Assembly (NCBI GenBank): GCA_017302015.1
Contig: JAFLEE010000147.1
Coordinates: 1-6,423 of the forward strand
DNA length: 6,423 nt
Reading direction: 5' to 3'
DNA from: Spirochaetota bacterium
Lineage (GTDB): Bacteria; Spirochaetota; UBA12135; COTS27; JAFLEE01
This document shows, in pieces, positions 1 through 6,134 of the stretch. The number at the start of each line of letters is the position of its first letter. The stretch's first letter is position 1. The translations under genes were made by a program, and so were the position numbers. Below the pieces are notes generated by a model. That model saw nothing but the letters and a program-made list of their open reading frames with translations, was not told the origin of the DNA and searched no databases.

Positions 1-192
1 GGACATTTCACCTGCGAGAATGCGCCTGGAGGGCGCTTGGCGCGTCCTGGAGGGTGTCCAGAGGGAATCGCCACTCGTGGAGCGAGGTTCGGGAAATCAA
101 TCATGCAAAAATCGGTCGGAGCCATGGCGGGCGGCAGATTTGGGTCCATCATGCGCCGGAGAACGTTCGGCCTCTCGCTAAATGGCCAAGAA

Positions 193-360
193 ATGCTGGC
201 GGAGCAAAAGGACAGTGAATTGAGCATCAAGGATTTTTGCCTCGCAAGGGAATCAGTAAAACCTTCTTCTGTTCTCGCCAAAGACGGGCTACACGTTACA
301 GCCGAGATAATCTCGTGCTCCAACCGACAGGCCAAAGCGGCTCACCGGGAAGCCCTGATC
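193..360 (+). pseudogene. Possible frame-broken remnant of a small excisionase/AlpA-like helix-turn-helix protein
   Basis: From ATG at 193 the frame reads MLAEQKDSELSIKDFCLARE. This resembles the start of small DNA-binding proteins with a pattern like 'LSIKEFC..HGISRSTFY.LLK.G'. The expected continuation 'GISKTFF' lies in a different plus-strand frame (about 249-269). The following 'LAKDGLHVT' and 'NRQAKAAHREAL' (about 278-356) return to the first frame. Two compensating indels would therefore restore a plausible AlpA/excisionase-like winged-helix pattern. This family is typical of integrated elements and often sits beside integrase genes, but none is visible here. The match is by eye on a short pattern, and chance similarity is quite possible. 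There is no ribosome binding site of note before 193. Confidence 0.2.
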
Positions 361-484
361 GTGCCCGCCCGTTGGACAAATATTGGACACGCCAAACGAC
401 AATCTGGGCCAAAGAGGGATAAAATGGGCCGACCGTCTCCGTCCGCCCTCGTGGGACAAGGGCTAATGTGGTTTAATGAGGTTT

Positions 485-504
485 GAAGACGGACGAAGAC
501 GGAC
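485..504. repeat. Tandem direct repeat GAAGACGGAC x2, with an inverted near-copy at 433-445
   Basis: Two perfect adjacent copies of the 10-mer GAAGACGGAC occupy 485-494 and 495-504. The segment CGGACGAAGACGG inside them (490-502) is complementary to CCGTCTCCGTCCG at 433-445 at 12 of 13 positions, with 44 bases between the arms. This could form a long-loop hairpin or be a binding site, but no T-run follows, so it is not an intrinsic terminator. No function is assigned. Confidence 0.6.
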
Positions 505-576
505 GACCAAACGCATCCGACAGGATGGCCGCGGTTCGCGCGTCCTCTCCCCCGGATCCTCGGGCTCGTGACAAGA

Positions 577-605
577 TTGACGAAACTATTAACATGTATT
601 ATAGT
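577..605 (+). promoter_or_regulatory. Sigma70-type promoter of the PadR-ABC operon
   Basis: A -35 box TTGACG (577-582; consensus TTGACA) and a -10 box TATAGT (600-605; consensus TATAAT) are separated by exactly 17 bases, in a locally AT-rich stretch. Transcription would begin near 612 and give a leader of about 40 bases before the GTG start at 653. It is the best promoter in the window and stands directly before the first gene of the cluster. Boxes and spacing are seen in the sequence; promoter activity is inferred. Confidence 0.7.
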
Positions 606-607
606 TT
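583..607. promoter_or_regulatory. Dyad overlapping the promoter, candidate PadR operator
   Basis: AAACTATTA (583-591) and TTATAGTTT (599-607) are inverted copies matching at 8 of 9 positions around a 7-base centre, ACATGTA. The dyad covers most of the spacer and the whole -10 box, so a bound protein would block RNA polymerase. PadR regulators bind as dimers to AT-rich dyads in their own promoters; in several studied cases the core is ATGT-N8-ACAT, which this is not. Assignment to the adjacent PadR gene product is inferred from position and symmetry. Confidence 0.55.
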
Positions 608-637
608 AATGGATATCAAAGAACCTGTAGAGTAGAA

Positions 638-644
638 AAGGAAA
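638..644 (+). promoter_or_regulatory. Ribosome binding site deciding the GTG start of the PadR gene
   Basis: The purine run AAGGAAA lies 8 bases before GTG at 653. No other start codon exists in this frame between the upstream stop TAG (602-604) and 653, so the GTG is chosen although the site only partly matches the Shine-Dalgarno consensus. Confidence 0.6.
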
Positions 645-652
645 TCCCCCGC

Positions 653-1261
653 GTGTCCCTGCGCAACGCCCTCTTGGGCCTCCTTTCCCTCAAGGCCCGA
701 CACGGCTACGAGCTCCATGCCGCCTTCACGGCCCTCGCGGGCGGTGCGGAGAATTGGGACGTGAAACCCGCCCAGGTCTACACGACCTTGGCCCGGCTCA
801 AAGAATCGGGCCTGGTGGCGGAGGCCGGCACCGAGCAATCCGGGGGACCGGAGAAGCGCCGCTACCGCCTCACCAAGCGCGGCCAGGGGGAACTCGCTCA
901 CTGGTGGTCCCGCGCCGTGGAGCCCGGCCACGCCCGCGACGAGTTCTTCGTGAAACTCATGCTGGCAGTGGCGTGGGTGCAGGCCGGCCCCCCGGGGGAG
1001 ACGCGGGTCGATCCGAAGGCGCTGCTCCAAGCCCAGCGCCGCGGCCTCTTCCAGGAACTCCACCGCTGGACGCTTCGCCGCGACGGGCTCGACCCCTCGG
1101 TTTCCCTGGGGCAGATCCTCCTGATGGAGAAGGCGATCGCCCATGGCGAGGCCGAACTGCGCTGGTTGGACCGGGTGGAGTCCCGGCTCGACGAGGTCCG
1201 CCGCCAACCCGTCGCCGTCCCCGAGGCGAGGACGCGGGGGCGCCCCAAGAACCCGACGTGA
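653..1261 (+). CDS. PadR-family transcriptional regulator
   Basis: Predicted cytoplasmic DNA-binding repressor of 202 residues. The N-terminal winged helix-turn-helix (about 3-82) shows the PadR hallmarks: LLGLLSLKARHGYEL near 7-21, the recognition-helix region PAQVYTTLARLKESGLV at 39-55, and the wing GPEKRRYRLTKRG at 65-77. The C-terminal part (about 95-190) is helix-rich with charged heptad-like stretches (for example AELRWLDRVESRLDEVRR), as in the long PadR subfamily whose C-terminal helices form the dimer. Length is usual for that subfamily. Translation starts at GTG; the reasons are given under the ribosome binding site. The gene heads the cluster, 45 bases before the ABC ATPase gene, behind a promoter with an overlapping dyad. 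It probably represses its own operon and responds to a small, perhaps hydrophobic, effector; that role is inferred from context and family. Confidence 0.9.
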   Translation: MSLRNALLGLLSLKARHGYELHAAFTALAGGAENWDVKPAQVYTTLARLKESGLVAEAGTEQSGGPEKRRYRLTKRGQGELAHWWSRAVEPGHARDEFFVKLMLAVAWVQAGPPGETRVDPKALLQAQRRGLFQELHRWTLRRDGLDPSVSLGQILLMEKAIAHGEAELRWLDRVESRLDEVRRQPVAVPEARTRGRPKNPT

Positions 1262-1292
1262 CCGCGCGTGAAAGACGAACGAATCCCGGACA

Positions 1293-1300
1293 AAGGAAGG
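1293..1300 (+). promoter_or_regulatory. Ribosome binding site deciding the ATG start of the ABC ATPase gene
   Basis: AAGGAAGG lies 6 bases before ATG at 1307, an almost ideal Shine-Dalgarno arrangement. An in-frame GTG at 1268 would add 13 residues (VKDERIPDKGRTP) that do not belong to the ABC fold, and it has no comparable site before it. The ATG at 1307 is therefore preferred. Confidence 0.75.
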
Positions 1301-1306
1301 ACACCC

Positions 1307-2044
1307 ATGGGCATCCTGCAGATCGATGAACTCTCCAAGCGTTATGGCGAAGGCGAAACGGCCGTCGTCGCCCTCGACCGCGTCTCGGTGAAGATCGAGC
1401 GGGGCGAGTTCGTCGCGGTCATGGGGCCCAGCGGCTGCGGGAAGTCCACCCTCCTGCACTTGGCCGGGGGCCTGGACCGGCCCACGAGCGGGCGCGTGCT
1501 CATCGAGGGCACCGACCTCTCGGGCCTAAGCGACGGGAAGGTCGCCGCCATACGCCGCCGCAAGATCGGCTTCGTCTTCCAGTTCTTCAACCTCATCCCC
1601 ATCCTCGGCGCCGAGGAGAACGCGGCGCTCCCCCTGACCCTCGATGGGGTTTCGCCCGCCGCGGCCCGGGAAAAGGCGCGCCACTGGCTGGCGAAGGTCG
1701 GCTTGGCCAACCGCGGCGGCAACCGGCCCGATCAGCTCTCCGGAGGCCAGCAGCAGCGCGTGGCCGTCGCCCGCGCCCTCGTGGCCGAACCCGCCCTCGT
1801 GCTCGCCGACGAGCCCACGGGCAACCTCGACTCCCGCGCCTCCGAAGAACTCGCCGCGCTGCTGAGGCAAGTGGCCGCGGAGTGGGGACGGTCGGTGCTC
1901 ATGGTCACCCACGACGCGCGCATCGCCGCCTACGCCGACCGAATCCTCTTCCTCAAAGACGGGCGCGTGGTCGACGAGACGCGCCTGAGCGCCCACGGGA
2001 ACGACGAAGGCCGCCTCGTGCGGGAACGCATGGAGAAACTATGA
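1307..2044 (+). CDS. ABC transporter ATP-binding protein, LolD/MacB/YbbA type
   Basis: Cytoplasmic ATPase subunit of 245 residues that powers the permease encoded next. All nucleotide-binding motifs are intact: Walker A GPSGCGKST (40-48), Q-loop Gln92 in FVFQFFNLIP, signature LSGGQ (144-148), Walker B LVLADE (164-169, catalytic Glu169), D-loop NLDS (173-176) and switch His202 in VTHD. The phrases GFVFQFFNLIP and LADEPTGNLDS are typical of the ATPases that pair with FtsX/MacB-fold permeases (LolD, MacB N-terminus, YbbA) and not of importers. Length is normal for a stand-alone subunit. The stop codon overlaps the permease start in ATGA (2041-2044), which suggests translational coupling and a fixed subunit ratio. 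A homodimer would serve one two-halved permease. The substrate cannot be read from this subunit. Confidence 0.95.
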   Translation: MGILQIDELSKRYGEGETAVVALDRVSVKIERGEFVAVMGPSGCGKSTLLHLAGGLDRPTSGRVLIEGTDLSGLSDGKVAAIRRRKIGFVFQFFNLIPILGAEENAALPLTLDGVSPAAAREKARHWLAKVGLANRGGNRPDQLSGGQQQRVAVARALVAEPALVLADEPTGNLDSRASEELAALLRQVAAEWGRSVLMVTHDARIAAYADRILFLKDGRVVDETRLSAHGNDEGRLVRERMEKL

Positions 2045-4626
2045 AGACCGCGATGCACCTGGCGCTTCGCTACCTCGCGGGGCGGAAATTAAGGACGGCC
2101 CTCACCACGCTGGCCGTGGTCTTCGGGGTGTTCGTGTTTTTCGGCATGAACGCGGTCCTCCCGAGCGTGATGGCGACTTTCCAGCACAATGTGCAGTCCG
2201 CATGGGGGCAGGTGGACGCCACGATCACCCACCAGAGCGGGGAGGCGTTTCCCGCCTCGGTCGGGGCGAAACTCTCGGCCTTCCCGGGGGTCCGCGTCGT
2301 CAGCGGGTTCTTATCGCGGCCCGTGAACCTTCCGCCGTCGCTCTATCCCGCGGCCAAGGGCCGACGAATCCCATCCGCCGTCTCCCTGGTGGGCATCGCG
2401 CCCAAGGAGGCGGCCCAGATCCGGACCTATACATTGGAGGAAGGCCGCTTTTTGACGGACGCCGACGCCGGCCACGCGGTCATCACGGCTTCCCTCGCCC
2501 ACGCGCTGGGTTTGGCGCTCGGGAGTTCCTTCGCGCTCCCCACCCCCAGCGGCATGGCCCGCCTCGCGGTGGTTGGAATCCGCCCGGCCAGGTCCTCCCC
2601 CGGCAACGAGGAGGTTCTGATCCCCCTCCGCGAAGCCGGCCGCCTCTTCGGCAGCCCCGATCGCGTGAGCGCCCTCGAGGTCAATTTCGACACCTTCGAT
2701 GCGACGCGGCGGGAATCCCTCCACGCGGGCCTGAGGGCGGGCTTGGGGGACGAGTACAAGATCGGGTCTCCCGCGACGGGGACCGAACTGTTCGCGACCC
2801 TGAAACTCGGTATGTATGCCATCAACCTCTTCGGCCTGGTCGCCATGGCCATGGGCGCGTTCATCATCCTCAACACCTACCGCACCGTGGTGGCCGAACG
2901 GCGTCGCGACCTCGGGATGCTGCGCGCCCTCGGCGCCGACGGGCGGACGCTCCTCGCGGTGCTCCTCATCGAGGGCTTCCTCCAGGGGCTCGCGGGGACG
3001 CTGGTGGGTTTGGCGGTGGGTTGGGGCTTCGCCGCGGCGTTGTTGGCGGGCCTGTCGGGGATCATGGAATCGTTCATGCACGTTCGCACGGGCGGGCCGG
3101 TGGTTTCGCCCCTCCTCGTCGGGATCACGGCGGTCCTCGGCATCGGAATGACGCTCCTCGCGGCGGGCATCCCCGCGCGCCAGGCGCTGCGCATCTCCCC
3201 GCTCGAGGCCCTGCGCCCCGTGGAAGGCAAAACCGCCGCCTCCCGACCGGGGAAAGGTTTCTGGGCCGGGGTGCTCCTCCTCCTTTTCGCGTCCGCCGCC
3301 GTCTGGAATCCGTCGGCCGCCGTCTCCCTCTGCGGCGGCGCCGCTTTTCTCCTCGCGCTCCTCCTCCTGGCCCCGACCCTGGTGCGGCCGATCACGGCCC
3401 TCTTCGGGGGCCTCCTTTCCCGCACGATCGCCCGGGATGGGGTGGGGCGGCTGGCCCAGGGGCAACTCGCGAGGCAACCTTCCCGTTCCGCGGTCACCGC
3501 CTCCACCACGCTCCTCGCCCTCGCGCTCCTCGTCGCCACCGGGAGCGTGATGACGAGCATCACCGAGCATTTCCTCGGGATGCTCAAGGCCACATTGGCC
3601 AGCGATTACCTGCTGATCCCCCCCACGGTCTCCGTGTGGGCTTCGGATGTGGGCGCCAAGCCGGAACTGGCCGAAAAAATAAGGGCGCTCCCCGAGGTGT
3701 CCCTCGTCTCGACCCTGCGCTTCGCTTCCGCGAGCCTCTCCTCGCGCCCCTCGATGGGGAAGGAATTATCGGGGGATACGCCGGTCTCGGTGCTCGGCAT
3801 CGATCCGGCGAGTTTCCCCAAGGTATCCGCCCTGCGCTTCGAGTCGGGGAACGCGCGGCTCGCCTACCCGGCGCTCGCCTCCGGGCGGAACCTGATCCTA
3901 AACGGTTCCGCCGCTTCCACGACCAAACTCCATCCGGGCGATCGGGCGGTGCTGGTCACCGCGCGGGGCCTCCGGGAATACCGCGTCGTCGCCATTGGGA
4001 ACGACTATCTCAACGCCAAATTGGTGACCGCCTATGTTTCCCAGGAGAATCTCCGGGAAGATTTCGGGAAAATCGAGGATGTCTTCCTGCAATTCAACCT
4101 CAAGCCCGGGGCGGACGCGGCCCGTGCGGAAATGGGCGTCCGTACGCTATTGGAGGATTATCCCCAATTCCGCCTGACGCGCAGCCAAAAATATCTCGCC
4201 GATAACCTGGCCACCTTCTACTCCGCATTCGGGGCCCTCTACTTGCTCTTCATCATCCTCGCCGTGCCGTCGCTCCTCGCCCTCGTGAACACGCTGGCCA
4301 TCGGCGTCTTCGAGCGCACCCGCGAATTGGGGATGCTTCGGGCCATCGGCGCGACGCGCGGGCAGGTGAGGCTCCTCGTGCTCGCGGAAGCCATGTTGCT
4401 TTCATCTTTGGGCGCCCTGCTCGGCCTTGCCGCCGGGGGCGTGGTGGGACGGGTCCTGGTCTCCAATGCGGAGCACCTCGGGTTTACCCTCGAGTATTCG
4501 TTCCCCTACGTCTGGATGCTCGCCTCCATCGCCATCGCGGTCGCTTTCGGGGCCCTCGCCGCCTATTTCCCCGGCCGCCGGGCGGCCCGCATGCAGATCG
4601 TGGAGGCCCTGCGCCACGAAGGGTAG
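2041..4626 (+). CDS. FtsX/MacB-fold ABC transporter permease, 10-segment type
   Basis: Inner-membrane permease of 861 residues that works with the ATPase encoded just upstream. Layout: an amphipathic start and first membrane helix (about 18-40), a first extracytoplasmic MacB-like domain (about 41-255), three helices forming FtsX domain 1 (about 258-385), two central helices (about 406-447), another at about 490-510, a second extracytoplasmic domain (about 515-720), and three helices of FtsX domain 2 (about 726-846). Each half carries the coupling motif for the ATPase: ERRRDLGMLRALGA (286-299) and ERTRELGMLRAIGA (758-771). Each FtsX domain closes with a similar tail, ISPLEALRP in the first half and MQIVEALRHEG at the C-terminus, so the protein is an internal duplication. 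ATG at 2041 has GGAG 5 bases upstream and overlaps the ATPase stop; the same frame is open upstream only as a shadow inside the ATPase gene. The family moves lipids, lipoproteins, peptides or drugs outward from the membrane. No adaptor protein is encoded nearby; the substrate is unknown. Confidence 0.93.
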   Translation: MKTAMHLALRYLAGRKLRTALTTLAVVFGVFVFFGMNAVLPSVMATFQHNVQSAWGQVDATITHQSGEAFPASVGAKLSAFPGVRVVSGFLSRPVNLPPSLYPAAKGRRIPSAVSLVGIAPKEAAQIRTYTLEEGRFLTDADAGHAVITASLAHALGLALGSSFALPTPSGMARLAVVGIRPARSSPGNEEVLIPLREAGRLFGSPDRVSALEVNFDTFDATRRESLHAGLRAGLGDEYKIGSPATGTELFATLKLGMYAINLFGLVAMAMGAFIILNTYRTVVAERRRDLGMLRALGADGRTLLAVLLIEGFLQGLAGTLVGLAVGWGFAAALLAGLSGIMESFMHVRTGGPVVSPLLVGITAVLGIGMTLLAAGIPARQALRISPLEALRPVEGKTAASRPGKGFWAGVLLLLFASAAVWNPSAAVSLCGGAAFLLALLLLAPTLVRPITALFGGLLSRTIARDGVGRLAQGQLARQPSRSAVTASTTLLALALLVATGSVMTSITEHFLGMLKATLASDYLLIPPTVSVWASDVGAKPELAEKIRALPEVSLVSTLRFASASLSSRPSMGKELSGDTPVSVLGIDPASFPKVSALRFESGNARLAYPALASGRNLILNGSAASTTKLHPGDRAVLVTARGLREYRVVAIGNDYLNAKLVTAYVSQENLREDFGKIEDVFLQFNLKPGADAARAEMGVRTLLEDYPQFRLTRSQKYLADNLATFYSAFGALYLLFIILAVPSLLALVNTLAIGVFERTRELGMLRAIGATRGQVRLLVLAEAMLLSSLGALLGLAAGGVVGRVLVSNAEHLGFTLEYSFPYVWMLASIAIAVAFGALAAYFPGRRAARMQIVEALRHEG

Positions 4627-4636
4627 GGCGAAACGG

Positions 4637-4642
4637 TATAAT
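4637..4642 (+). promoter_or_regulatory. Perfect -10 box TATAAT just before the MFS gene, candidate leaderless promoter
   Basis: TATAAT stands between the permease stop (4626) and the MFS start (4652). Transcription would begin about 7 bases after it, near 4649-4651, almost on the ATG. No -35 box is recognisable 16-18 bases upstream, where the sequence is still permease code. No Shine-Dalgarno sequence precedes the ATG. This is the arrangement of leaderless transcripts; activity is inferred. Chance occurrence in a 25-base gap of GC-rich DNA is unlikely but not excluded. Confidence 0.45.
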
Positions 4643-4651
4643 CACCGCGCC

Positions 4652-5800
4652 ATGCCCGATGCCCGACCCCGATTCCTGAACGCCCATTCCTATAGCGGCC
4701 TCGCGCTCTTCGCGGCCACGGTGAGCGCGTTCCTCTCCGCCACCCAACGCATCGGCGGGGAATACGGCGTCGACACCCGGGGCCTCGGCTTCCTGCTCGG
4801 GGGCTATTTCCTGAGTTTTTTCGTCTCTTCCGTCACGGGCGGCCTCATCGCCGGACGGCTCGGCATGAAAGCCGTGCTCTTCTCGGGCTACGCCGTCACC
4901 GCTTTCGGCCTCCTCCTCTTCGCCACGGGATCGGGAGTTCCGTTCTTGGCCGCCGCGGTCATCGCCGTCGGATTGGGCGGTGGGATTCTGGAGGGGATGA
5001 CGACCTCGGTGCTCCTCGTGGCGAACCCGGGCAGATCCCGGGCGGTCATCGCCCAAAGCCAATTGTTTTATTGCCTCGGCGCCCTCGGCGGCACCGCGCT
5101 CATCGGCTTCATCTTCTCGAGTGGAATCCCCTGGCGAACGGCCTTCGGGGCGCTCCTCGTACCGGCCGCGGTCCTCGGGATCCTCCTCCTGGCCATTCCC
5201 CTGCGCGCCGACGGCGGCGTGGAGAGCGCCTCGCCTCGGCGCGCTCCCTTGGGTCGCCTTCTTTCTTTTTCCGCCCTGCTCTTCCTCTTCGTCTACGTGG
5301 AAACCGGGCTCACCTCGTGGATCCCCTTCCTGCTGGGCACGGACTTCAAACTCGCCGAGCCCCGTCCCCAATGGATCTTCGCGGGCTTCTGGGCGGCGTT
5401 CCTCGTCAGTAGGCTCATCATCTCTTTCGCTCGCATCCCCGTGAGCGCCCGCGTCATCGCCCCGGCCGCCTTCCTGCTCCTCCTCTCGCCTCTCGCTGCC
5501 CTCTGTTTCCCGCTCCCCCTCCCGGCATTGATCGTCTCCGTGGTCGCTTGCGGTCTCTTCGCTTCTCCCTTGTGGATCCTCATCGTTACCTGGGCCGACG
5601 AACACATGGCCCCGGCCCAGGCGAGCCTCGTGGTGGGCGCCGGCGGACTCGCCGCGGGCACTTCTCCGTTCCTTTCCGCGCCCCTGATCGCCTACGGGGG
5701 CGCTCGGCTACACTTCGCCGTGCTTTTCGGCGTGACGGTCTTGGCGCTGGCGGGGGCGGTTTGGATGGCGCGGTTATGGGTCGAAGGGAAACGGGGATGA
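4652..5800 (+). CDS. Major facilitator superfamily (MFS) transporter
   Basis: Inner-membrane carrier of 382 residues, the usual MFS size. About twelve hydrophobic segments fall into two groups of six, separated by a charged loop (about 185-203, RADGGVESASPRR). The loop between helices 2 and 3 holds the MFS motif A in the form GGLIAGRLGMK (63-73). Helix 7 reads VYVETGLTSWIPFLL (about 214-228), which recalls the Y-x-x-E...W segment of FucP/FHS-type and related carriers, so a sugar-like or other solute, or a drug, is possible. The ATG at 4652 is the first in-frame start after the permease stop; upstream the frame runs only through permease code. The gene lies 25 bases after the permease on the same strand, so it is probably cotranscribed, but it has no ribosome binding site and may have its own start signal at 4637. 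Direction of transport is unknown. Confidence 0.88.
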   Translation: MPDARPRFLNAHSYSGLALFAATVSAFLSATQRIGGEYGVDTRGLGFLLGGYFLSFFVSSVTGGLIAGRLGMKAVLFSGYAVTAFGLLLFATGSGVPFLAAAVIAVGLGGGILEGMTTSVLLVANPGRSRAVIAQSQLFYCLGALGGTALIGFIFSSGIPWRTAFGALLVPAAVLGILLLAIPLRADGGVESASPRRAPLGRLLSFSALLFLFVYVETGLTSWIPFLLGTDFKLAEPRPQWIFAGFWAAFLVSRLIISFARIPVSARVIAPAAFLLLLSPLAALCFPLPLPALIVSVVACGLFASPLWILIVTWADEHMAPAQASLVVGAGGLAAGTSPFLSAPLIAYGGARLHFAVLFGVTVLALAGAVWMARLWVEGKRG

Positions 5801-6105
5801 GATGTTTAGAATGAATGAAATTTGACATGAAAATAATTAAATTAAATAGGTTTTAACGATACTCCCACCTTCTCCAAAAGTGCTTAAGTGACAATATCAG
5901 GATTTTTTAGCACTCTATTGGGCAACATTCAGGATTGTAACTCACCCATGTTTACTTATTCTCCAGGTAGGCATAGGGGAAAAAGATTAAAAACTCCAAG
6001 AGTCACGATTTTGATTCCAAATCTAATTACCGCAATCTGAATTGAAAAAAGTAAAAAATATGTCGTGGTGTGCTCAAATCAGGAGGCTTTCGCAAATCAC
6101 CTTTA
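5801..6105. other. AT-rich gene-free stretch between the operon and the IS element
   Basis: G+C falls sharply within a few bases of the MFS stop to roughly one third, against about two thirds in the operon. No open frame of useful length with a ribosome binding site exists on either strand. It contains an imperfect direct repeat pair, a weak hairpin (AGTGCT at 5879-5884 with AGCACT at 5909-5914) and a TTGACA at 5822 without a convincing -10 box. No standard intrinsic terminator for the operon is visible: no GC-rich stem followed by a T-run. The composition suggests horizontally acquired DNA or remnants of mobile elements; that is inference. Confidence 0.65.
5890..5936. repeat. Imperfect direct repeat pair around TCAGGATT
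   Basis: GACAATATCAGGATT (5890-5904) and GGCAACATTCAGGATT (5921-5936) match at 13 of 16 aligned positions with one gap, and their TCAGGATT cores are 32 bases apart. Short spaced repeats of this sort occur as transposase-binding sites at the ends of some insertion sequences, for example the IS21 family. No transposase fragment adjoins them, so a relic end is only a guess. Confidence 0.45.
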
Positions 6106-6130
6106 TGATCTTTCTCAACAATTGGGACAG
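6106..6130 (-). repeat. Right terminal inverted repeat of the IS3-family element
   Basis: On the plus strand the sequence starts TGATCTTTCTCAAC and ends GGGACAG, so it begins with the conserved terminal TG and has the inner GGACA. From memory it resembles the ends of IS3 itself (TGATC...GGACA). The exact inner limit is uncertain by a few bases, and the matching left repeat is outside the window. Confidence 0.65.
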
Positions 6131-6134
6131 TCGG

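Larger units (their letters stand above)
1..576. other. Gene-poor upstream region with short repeats
   Basis: I find no gene here that I can support. The longest open frame (TTG at 37 to TGA at 486, plus strand, 149 codons) has no ribosome binding site, no recognisable domain and lacks the C/G third-position bias of the genes downstream. G+C is visibly lower than in the operon. Visible structure: CCTGGAGGG twice (25-33 and 46-54); TTGGACA twice, 11 bases apart (372-378 and 383-389); a perfect tandem pair of GAAGACGGAC (485-504); and an inverted near-copy of part of that pair (433-445). A stretch near 193-360 may be a decayed helix-turn-helix gene and is listed separately. The region looks like accumulated mobile-element debris or plain intergenic DNA; this is inference. 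Confidence 0.6.

Noticed and set aside
1-12. GGACATTTCACC at the window edge as the inner end of an insertion-sequence repeat
   Set aside because: Only the first bases are visible, and the sequence does not continue like the IS3 end at 6106; no transposase fragment follows.
37-486. 149-codon open frame starting with TTG on the plus strand
   Set aside because: No ribosome binding site, no recognisable domain over its length, and no third-position C/G bias; at most it contains a frame-broken remnant.
1268-1306. GTG at 1268 as start of the ABC ATPase gene
   Set aside because: It adds 13 residues outside the ABC fold and lacks a good ribosome binding site, while ATG 1307 has AAGGAAGG at ideal spacing.
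1882-2040. Upstream extension of the permease frame by 53 codons
   Set aside because: This part lies in the ATPase gene in another frame and reads as Arg-rich nonsense; the ATG at 2041 has a ribosome binding site and the classic ATGA overlap.
2311-3570. 419-codon open frame antisense to the permease gene
   Set aside because: Its product is rich in Gly, Glu, Arg and His without hydrophobic core or domain, the usual shadow of a GC-rich gene on the opposite strand; the permease reading frame is unambiguous.
2202-4205. 667-codon plus-strand frame overlapping the permease
   Set aside because: Arg/Gly/Pro-rich composition from a shifted reading of GC-rich code; no domain.
4427-4651. Upstream extension of the MFS frame into the permease gene, suggesting a fusion
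   Set aside because: The extension is Ser/Pro-rich shadow code in a different frame from the permease; the MFS N-terminus begins normally at 4652.
4484-5605. 373-codon minus-strand frame antisense to the MFS gene
   Set aside because: Glu/Arg/Gly-rich shadow with no domain; the MFS frame gives a complete 12-helix protein.
5822-5848. Promoter with TTGACA at 5822-5827
   Set aside because: The -35 box is perfect but the nearest -10 candidate (TAAATA, 15-base spacing) is weak and no gene follows; AT-rich DNA makes such matches by chance.
5879-5914. Hairpin AGTGCT...AGCACT as operon terminator
   Set aside because: The stem is short and not GC-rich, the loop is over 20 bases, and the T-run lies inside the loop instead of after the stem.
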